This document shows, piece after piece, positions 24,357-27,811 of a stretch of DNA of 27,811 bases (the stretch's first letter is position 1; each line of letters begins with the position of its first letter). Position numbers and translations under genes: made by a program. The notes under the pieces are model-generated. The model worked only from the letters and a program-made list of their open reading frames with translations, was not told the DNA's origin and ran no database searches. Origin of the DNA: a virus; IMG/VR virus record IMGVR_UViG_3300010354_015610, positions 1 through 27,811 of that record. One strand, written 5' to 3'.

Positions 24357-24873
24357 AACTTGCTAACACTCGACTTACCGCGGTGACCACTGCAGCAATA
24401 CGACCAATATCTCTCAATTGCTCAACTGTGTAACCTTCTTTCTTTAAGGTTTCATAATGAGACTTCACACAGAAGTGGCATTTACCCACGATACTAGCAG
24501 CAAGACTGTATGCTTCAAATCTTGCTTTAGTAGTACCGCCATGACTGCTGATAGCATTCATACGTAGTTGAGGTGGAAGACCTTTAAGTTGTTGATCATC
24601 AGCCATTTCAACATAGGGATACCAAGTGTTGTTCATGGACATTAGACTAGCAGCAGTAAGAGCAGCATCTGCTTCTTTGCGATCTGCCAGTTGACTGTGT
24701 ACCCAAGTCCAAAACTTGCTATTTCCAGTTGCAAAAGCAGCAGCTAATGCAACTGCTTCGGCTTCTTCTACTGGCAAACTACTACGCTTGATTACTGCAT
24801 CAATATTAAGTTTAGTATCTTTGGCATATTCCGGGATACTGTTTTCTTTAAGTGCATCAACCCAAGCGGTCAT
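24355..24873 (-). CDS. ahpD: AhpD-type alkylhydroperoxidase
   Basis: 172 residues from the ATG at 24871-24873, which overlaps the ahpC stop by one base (TAATG); a longer in-frame start lies inside ahpC and is unlikely. The CxxC motif is CHFC (C132-x2-C135) followed by H139, with E120 upstream: the AhpD proton-relay set. In mycobacteria AhpD reduces AhpC, taking electrons from dihydrolipoamide-dependent partners; here the pair is coupled in the same order, consistent with a functional peroxidase system. Confidence 0.9.
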   Translation of the reverse strand: MTAWVDALKENSIPEYAKDTKLNIDAVIKRSSLPVEEAEAVALAAAFATGNSKFWTWVHSQLADRKEADAALTAASLMSMNNTWYPYVEMADDQQLKGLPPQLRMNAISSHGGTTKARFEAYSLAASIVGKCHFCVKSHYETLKKEGYTVEQLRDIGRIAAVVTAVSRVLAS

Positions 24874-25418
24874 TATAGAGTCTCCCCTCCGACTGCACGA
24901 TTGCATGGGCAAAGTTCGCCAGTTTGTAATGCATCCAGTACACGCAATGTTTCATCTGGATTACGACCAACATCTAGATTATTAACAGTGACGTGTTGAA
25001 TTACATTGTTTGGATCAACAATAAAGGTAGCACGAAGTGCAGCACCAGCAGGTTGATAGAAAATACCTAGTTGTTCGGCAAGGCTTAGTTCACCGCGAGC
25101 CACATCAGCAAAACTCCAACTATTAGTTTTCTTTAGATCTTCGTGAGCATTACGCCAAGCCAATTTACAAAATTCGTTATCTGTGGAACCGATGAGCAAT
25201 ACTGCATCACGATCTGAGAAATCTTTATTAAGTTTGTCGTAAGCCACAATCTCAGTGGGACAAACAAAGGTAAAGTCTTTTGGATAGTAAACAACAACTT
25301 TCCATTTACCTTCAAAACTTTTTTCAGTGATAGTTTCAAATGCACCATCGGGTGTCAGTGCACCTGGCTTAACTCCGGTAATTGCAAAACTTGTGATTTT
25401 GTCGCCAATTGTTTTCAT
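24873..25418 (-). CDS. ahpC: AhpC-type peroxiredoxin (mycobacterial-like, extra resolving cysteine)
   Basis: 181 residues. The peroxidatic cysteine is C53 in DFTFVCPTE, with the supporting R129 (ALRATFIVDP). The C-terminal resolving region is ELCPCNR (C170 and C172), the two-cysteine arrangement also seen in the AhpD-linked AhpC of Mycobacterium. The enzyme reduces hydrogen peroxide, organic peroxides and peroxynitrite. It is followed by ahpD with a one-base overlap and preceded by a good SD (AGGAG). A gene for an HNH-like protein precedes it. Confidence 0.93.
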   Translation of the reverse strand: MKTIGDKITSFAITGVKPGALTPDGAFETITEKSFEGKWKVVVYYPKDFTFVCPTEIVAYDKLNKDFSDRDAVLLIGSTDNEFCKLAWRNAHEDLKKTNSWSFADVARGELSLAEQLGIFYQPAGAALRATFIVDPNNVIQHVTVNNLDVGRNPDETLRVLDALQTGELCPCNRAVGGETL

Positions 25419-25445
25419 TTATTTTCTCCTGTATTGAAAAATGAA

Positions 25446-25796
25446 TTATTTCTGTGCTTTACAGTTTGGGCAAATTAGTTGAAGATTCTTTTCATCATTG
25501 TTATAAGAATTGCCATCAATATAATCTACTACCAACGGTATAGACTGTTGATTGTGTTTTTCATTATCACATACAGAACAACGATGTCCATGTTGTTCTA
25601 TTAGATATTTTTTAACCCAATCTGGAACCTGTCTCCATGCTGTTGGTGTCTTAGATTCTTTCCATTCGTTTACCAATGAACGGCTACGATATTGTGCTTG
25701 ACAACTGTTATTGCAAAATTTGTTAGTATAGCTGTTCCCTTTAATAGGATTTACTCTACCACAATTTAAACAAGTAAAACATCCCAATGTCTGCAT
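25446..25796 (-). CDS. HNH-family protein with degenerate catalytic motif
   Basis: 116 residues. It has an N-terminal zinc cluster (C9, C12, C28, C32) and a C-terminal HNH-like region HRCSVC (C73, C76), VVDYIDGNSYNNDEKNLQLICPNC (C109, C112). In working HNH enzymes of this type the middle reads DHIDG; here the histidine is tyrosine (Y92), and the last PNCH is PNCK. Nuclease activity is therefore doubtful and a DNA-binding role is possible. Such genes often move between phages. It sits just upstream of ahpC, which it may share a transcript with. Confidence 0.75.
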   Translation of the reverse strand: MQTLGCFTCLNCGRVNPIKGNSYTNKFCNNSCQAQYRSRSLVNEWKESKTPTAWRQVPDWVKKYLIEQHGHRCSVCDNEKHNQQSIPLVVDYIDGNSYNNDEKNLQLICPNCKAQK

Positions 25797-25823
25797 ATCT
25801 TCCTCTAATAGAGCATTTCTAAA

Positions 25824-25860
25824 AGCACTATAAGAATACTTAGTGCTCTACTAAAGTCAA
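25824..25860 (-). promoter_or_regulatory. Probable promoter of the HNH-ahpC-ahpD unit with inverted repeat
   Basis: TTGACT (25855-25860), 16-base spacer, TATTCT (25833-25838). A 7-bp inverted repeat AGCACTA/TAGTGCT (25824-25830, 25841-25847) brackets the -10 box, a layout suited to a repressor. A second nested repeat TAGAGC/GCTCTA (25809-25814, 25845-25850) is also visible. The regulator is not known. Confidence 0.55.
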
Positions 25861-25929
25861 TTATATACGTATAGAACTTAAAATACTATATTTCTGGTAG
25901 AACTAATGTTGTAAATACTCTCGGGCTTT

Positions 25930-26103
25930 ATGGAATCTAAGTTAAGAACTTTAGTTAAATCATTATCGTTTCGAATAGTTGCATTGTTAATTACAGCACC
26001 AATAATAGGTTTTAATCTAGCACTAGGAATACAAATAATATTATTTTTTGCCTATTATCTTCATGAAAGGGTATGGTTAAAGATAAATTGGGGTAAAGTC
26101 TAA
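25930..26103 (+). CDS. DUF2061-type small membrane protein
   Basis: 57 residues beginning MESKLRTLVKSLSFRIVALL and containing FAYYLHERVW near the end. This matches my memory of the DUF2061 family (N-terminal MES-LR-L-K--S-R, a hydrophobic middle, then YYLHER-W). One hydrophobic stretch (SFRIVALLITAPIIGFNLALGI-type) followed by a second predicts two short membrane passes. Function of the family is unknown. It converges on the tmRNA gene, and both use the stem-loop at 26110-26131. Confidence 0.72.
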   Translation: MESKLRTLVKSLSFRIVALLITAPIIGFNLALGIQIILFFAYYLHERVWLKINWGKV

Positions 26104-26106
26104 AAC

Positions 26107-26131
26107 AAAAAAGGCACCCGAAGGTGCCTTT
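26107..26131 (-). terminator. UUCG terminator of the tmRNA gene, possibly bidirectional
   Basis: Stem AAAGGCACC (26110-26118) and GGTGCCTTT (26123-26131), with loop CGAA, read as the very stable C(UUCG)G tetraloop on the minus strand and followed by TTTTTT. It ends the tmRNA precursor; on the plus strand it lies right after the DUF2061 stop. The arms match the core of the 24327-24356 terminator. Confidence 0.87.
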
Positions 26132-26322
26132 GGTTTGTTGGGTTACAAGGTCTTTCCTACCCCGTGGAGCTTACGCGGCTAAGCGAAGATCTCCAATGAA
26201 TGTATCATCATTTGCAGATACTTGTTTTGCTTCTACGGCCGAGTTACCCCAACCCTAACGGTTTCCACATTACCGTGTTGTCCAGTTATCTATTACACGC
26301 CAATCGATACTGTTTCGGGCCC
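26132..26322 (-). ncRNA. tmRNA coding piece with tag frame
   Basis: Begins at G1 of the acceptor stem (26322), followed by a D-arm-like stretch (AAACAGTATCGATTGGCG) and a pseudoknot-like GG/CC region, then the resume codon region (GTAGAA-GCA, with U-A-G at -5 to -3 as in other tmRNAs). The tag ORF is folded into a helix GGAG...CTCC that closes over its last codons. The 3' end of the mature piece is uncertain; I extend it to the terminator stem. Confidence 0.8.
26171..26230 (-). other. tmRNA tag reading frame, 19 codons
   Basis: Starting from resume codon GCA (26228-26230), it encodes AKQVSANDDTFIGDLRLAA and stops at TAA (26171-26173). It ends with LAA, the usual ClpXP signal. The block ANDD in the middle is the usual start of tag peptides (as in ANDENYALAA), so the tag is extended by five residues at the front if this resume codon is right. 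An in-frame GCA five codons later is the alternative. Confidence 0.7.
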
Positions 26323-26410
26323 ATTATAAAAGCACAAATAACATAAACAGACAAATTATACCAAATCCTACTATCAGTCTGACAAAATCATCTTGCATAT
26401 AATACTCTTA
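26323..26410 (-). other. tmRNA intervening segment removed in maturation
   Basis: The 88 bases between the CCA of the acceptor piece and G1 of the coding piece. In two-piece tmRNAs this segment is cut out by tRNA-type processing (RNase P at the 5' end of the coding piece, 3'-end nucleases after the CCA). Here it is almost entirely filled by a 24-codon reading frame. Confidence 0.75.
26324..26398 (-). CDS. 24-residue hydrophobic peptide frame inside the tmRNA spacer (uncertain)
   Basis: ATG at 26396-26398 to TAA at 26324-26326. The peptide begins MQDDFVRL and then has about 17 hydrophobic residues (to ...FVLL), as for a tiny transmembrane segment. Its stop ends one base before the coding piece begins, and an AAGAG six bases before the ATG could serve as a weak SD. 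It might be a real small gene, or an accident of AT-rich sequence; nothing in the codons decides this. Confidence 0.35.
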   Translation of the reverse strand: MQDDFVRLIVGFGIICLFMLFVLL

Positions 26411-26475
26411 TGGTGGACCCGGCCGGCACTGCCCCGGCGTCTTGTTCGTCTTTCAACTTCCTTCATACAACAATA
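26411..26475 (-). ncRNA. tmRNA acceptor piece
   Basis: The 3' half of the tRNA-like domain: it includes the T arm (26422-26438), the 3' strand of the acceptor stem and CCA (26411-26413). The 5' boundary is the predicted transcription start about 26475. A stretch TGTTGT close to it could pair with ACAACA in the coding piece, but this pairing is weak evidence. Confidence 0.8.
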
Positions 26476-26481
26476 AACTGC

Positions 26482-26510
26482 AGTATATATTTATTAAGGA
26501 ATGTTGTCAA
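26482..26510 (-). promoter_or_regulatory. Sigma70-like promoter of the tmRNA gene
   Basis: TTGACA (26505-26510), 17-base spacer, TATACT (26482-26487). Start expected about 26475. The perfect -35 and 17-base spacing indicate strong constitutive transcription. Confidence 0.85.
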
Positions 26511-26549
26511 CTGTTGAGATTAATTTTTGTGGCTTCAATAACCATTAAA

Positions 26550-26816
26550 TTATTTGGAATAACATTGCCTACAATCATCGCATTTAACAGATAATGATCT
26601 AATAAAATCAATAGGTTTAGGAGGATTATCAGATAGACTATCTAATTCAATATAATTGCAGCATTTATCTCTGCAATTTTTACAATCCAGATCGCATCGT
26701 CCTGCTATAAAACCAGTAACAGTTTTGGGAAAATTTCTACAACAGTCAGGTCTTTGATCATATATGCTGCACAGTTCATCTACAGTAAGATATGGGCATC
26801 TCATCGATAAATTCAT
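26550..26816 (-). CDS. YkgJ-like cysteine-rich metal-binding protein
   Basis: 88 residues with 11 cysteines: CPYL (C7), LCSIYDQRPDCCRNFP (C16, C25, C26), then CDLDCKNCRDKCC (C41, C45, C48, C52, C53) and C79, C82, C85. The C-x-IY--RP--CR-FP segment is the core of the YkgJ/UPF0153 family, thought to bind zinc or iron; the full N-terminal CxxC part found in longer members is absent. It lies 16 bases after the DadA-like gene. No substrate is known. Confidence 0.7.
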   Translation of the reverse strand: MNLSMRCPYLTVDELCSIYDQRPDCCRNFPKTVTGFIAGRCDLDCKNCRDKCCNYIELDSLSDNPPKPIDFIRSLSVKCDDCRQCYSK

Positions 26817-26832
26817 TTATAATTTTTGTTTT

Positions 26833-27811
26833 CTATTGCATTAAATCTACAACTTGTTTTGCTGTGGCTGGTGCTAATGTCCATCCTAAATGTCCATGCC
26901 CTACATTGTAAAAAACTTTTGGATTCTTGTTACTTCGTCTTACAATAGGCATCATATCGGGTGTCATAGGACGCAAACATGCCCACTGTGAATAATCATG
27001 TGTATTAATGTCAGGAAAGTTTGTATGTACCCAATCTAATAGTGGTTGTATACGATCCCTACGAATGTCATAGTTTTCCCCTGCCAGTTCTGCAGTGCCC
27101 GCAACACGAAAACGATTGCCTAATGTACTAGTGACTATCTTTGCCTGTTCATCTAATAAACTAACCTTGGGCATTGCATTATACGATTTTGAATCATTAG
27201 CTTTAATTGTGATACTATATCCTTTCACAGGGTAAATGTCCAATCTATCTCCCACAGTTTTTGCTAATTTTACACTGCCCACACCATTAGCAATAACTAC
27301 AGCATTATAATTACTAACATCTGTAATACTTTTTATATTGCAATCATAGCAAAAGCTTACATCGTATTTGCTTCTTAACACTTGTTCCATTGCACAACAA
27401 AATTTATGTATATCACCAGTCCAGTCACTGGAAGTCCACGCACCACCTACTATACCGCTAATACTTCCTAATGCGGGGTCAATATTGACAGTTTGTAGTG
27501 ATGTTAACAGGTCCCATTCACAACCATTATTATTGTATAATTGTTTTGCGCTGTGAGCTTTTTGAAAATATTGTTCGTCTTTATAAAAATGTAAAATTCC
27601 ACAGGCACTTTGGTCAAATTGTAATTTTTCTTCTTCAATGATTTCCGCATATAATGTTCTAGCCACTAGACCTAATTGAATAGTTTTAGCTGTGTTTGTG
27701 TGGTAGGCGCCGTTCAAAGTATTATAAAGAAATTTAATTATCCACTGCCATTGCTGCCAATCCAATCTTGGTCTTATTAATAGCGGAGCATCTTTCTTGA
27801 ACATCCATTTA
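26833..27811 (-). CDS. DadA-like FAD-dependent D-amino acid dehydrogenase/oxidoreductase, 5' part missing
   Basis: 326 residues visible; the reading frame runs off the right edge, so the N-terminal FAD-binding part (GxGxxG) and about 100 residues are outside. It starts in the window with KWMFKKDAPLLIRPRLDWQQWQWI, which matches DadA-type D-amino acid dehydrogenases, and has the C-terminal FAD-binding segment VGHGHLGWTLAPATAKQVVDLM and the substrate region CLRPMTPDMMPIV. The family oxidises D-amino acids (or related amines such as glycine and sarcosine) to keto acids. It is followed by the YkgJ-like gene. Confidence 0.85.
   Translation of the reverse strand, partial: KWMFKKDAPLLIRPRLDWQQWQWIIKFLYNTLNGAYHTNTAKTIQLGLVARTLYAEIIEEEKLQFDQSACGILHFYKDEQYFQKAHSAKQLYNNNGCEWDLLTSLQTVNIDPALGSISGIVGGAWTSSDWTGDIHKFCCAMEQVLRSKYDVSFCYDCNIKSITDVSNYNAVVIANGVGSVKLAKTVGDRLDIYPVKGYSITIKANDSKSYNAMPKVSLLDEQAKIVTSTLGNRFRVAGTAELAGENYDIRRDRIQPLLDWVHTNFPDINTHDYSQWACLRPMTPDMMPIVRRSNKNPKVFYNVGHGHLGWTLAPATAKQVVDLMQ

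Larger units (their letters stand above)
26132..26475 (-). ncRNA. ssrA: Circularly permuted two-piece tmRNA gene
   Basis: Read on the minus strand, the 3' acceptor piece comes first and the 5' coding piece second, with a spacer between. The mature 3' end is at 26411 (CCA at 26411-26413, discriminator A). The acceptor stem pairs CGGGUCC (26415-26421) with GGGCCCG (26316-26322). The third pair is G3:U70, the alanine-tRNA identity pair of all tmRNAs. A T-arm GCCGG-GGCAGUG-CCGGC (26422-26438) with a 7-base loop and no TTCGA fits the alphaproteobacterial two-piece form. The coding piece carries a pseudoknot-like region (GG...CC) and a tag frame. The outer boundaries are estimates from the promoter and terminator. 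Confidence 0.9.

Noticed and set aside
24716-24985. Plus-strand frame opposite ahpC/ahpD
   Set aside because: It is the mirror of two clear enzymes; composition is that of antisense to coding DNA.
26401-26440. An ordinary tRNA or tRNA fragment at the CCA-like end
   Set aside because: There is no anticodon arm; the matching 5' acceptor strand lies 88 bases downstream at 26316-26322, as expected for a permuted tmRNA.

Overview
The window is AT-rich, very densely packed DNA that reads like a piece of a large tailed-phage genome. Evidence for this is a UvsW-type recombination helicase, a phage-style AAA+ ATPase, a long run of tiny genes each with its own strong promoter, 1- to 4-base gene overlaps almost everywhere, a compact DnaE-type DNA polymerase and many enzymes of unusual sugar synthesis. 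A circularly permuted, two-piece tmRNA gene lies near the right end. That arrangement is known mainly from alphaproteobacteria (also some cyanobacteria and a few betaproteobacteria), so an alphaproteobacterial host, perhaps a marine AT-rich one, is my best guess. No virion structural gene lies in the window, so the phage assignment is an inference; a host genomic island cannot be fully excluded.

Layout, with almost everything on the minus strand. (1) 1-4975: an operon read right to left from a promoter at 4982-5009. It encodes a 349-aa protein with a HARP-like stretch, UvsW, five small proteins of unknown function, a cupin and the start of an NAD-dependent epimerase cut by the left edge. (2) 5016-9484: small-gene region with a 115-aa unknown, an AAA+ ATPase and about ten short hypothetical proteins. 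Five transcription units start with near-identical copies of one promoter/leader cassette (TTGACA-N17-TATAAT) carrying a CCAATATT-N6-AATATTGG type inverted repeat over the -10 box, as if one repressor controlled all five. (3) 9489-22242: one operon of about 12.8 kb from a promoter at 22262-22290. It holds a small protein, NadE, a methyltransferase, a glycosyltransferase-like protein, a NeuB-like synthase, a TPP enzyme, an SDR, a sugar-phosphate cyclase, an FGGY sugar kinase, a reductase-like SDR, an RmlB-like dehydratase, a C-methyltransferase-like protein, an RfbH/E1-like dehydrase and a small unknown. Together they suggest synthesis of one or more unusual (branched, deoxy, acidic or cyclitol) sugars for a virion or host-surface glycan. 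(4) 22369-24332, plus strand: a PHP-less DnaE-type polymerase and a coupled 98-aa protein. (5) 24355-25796, minus: AhpD, AhpC (a peroxide-defence pair) and a degenerate HNH protein. (6) 25930-26103, plus: a DUF2061 membrane protein. (7) 26110-26510, minus: the permuted tmRNA with its promoter, a 24-codon membrane-peptide reading frame inside the segment removed on maturation, an encoded tag ending LRLAA, and a UUCG terminator. (8) 26550-27811, minus: a YkgJ-like cysteine-rich protein and a DadA-like FAD oxidoreductase cut by the right edge.

The strongest candidates for something new are the phage-style two-piece tmRNA with the open reading frame in its spacer, the repeated promoter/operator cassette, the minimal DnaE polymerase and the sugar operon combining a sugar-phosphate cyclase, FGGY kinase, E1-like dehydrase and YerE-like TPP enzyme.
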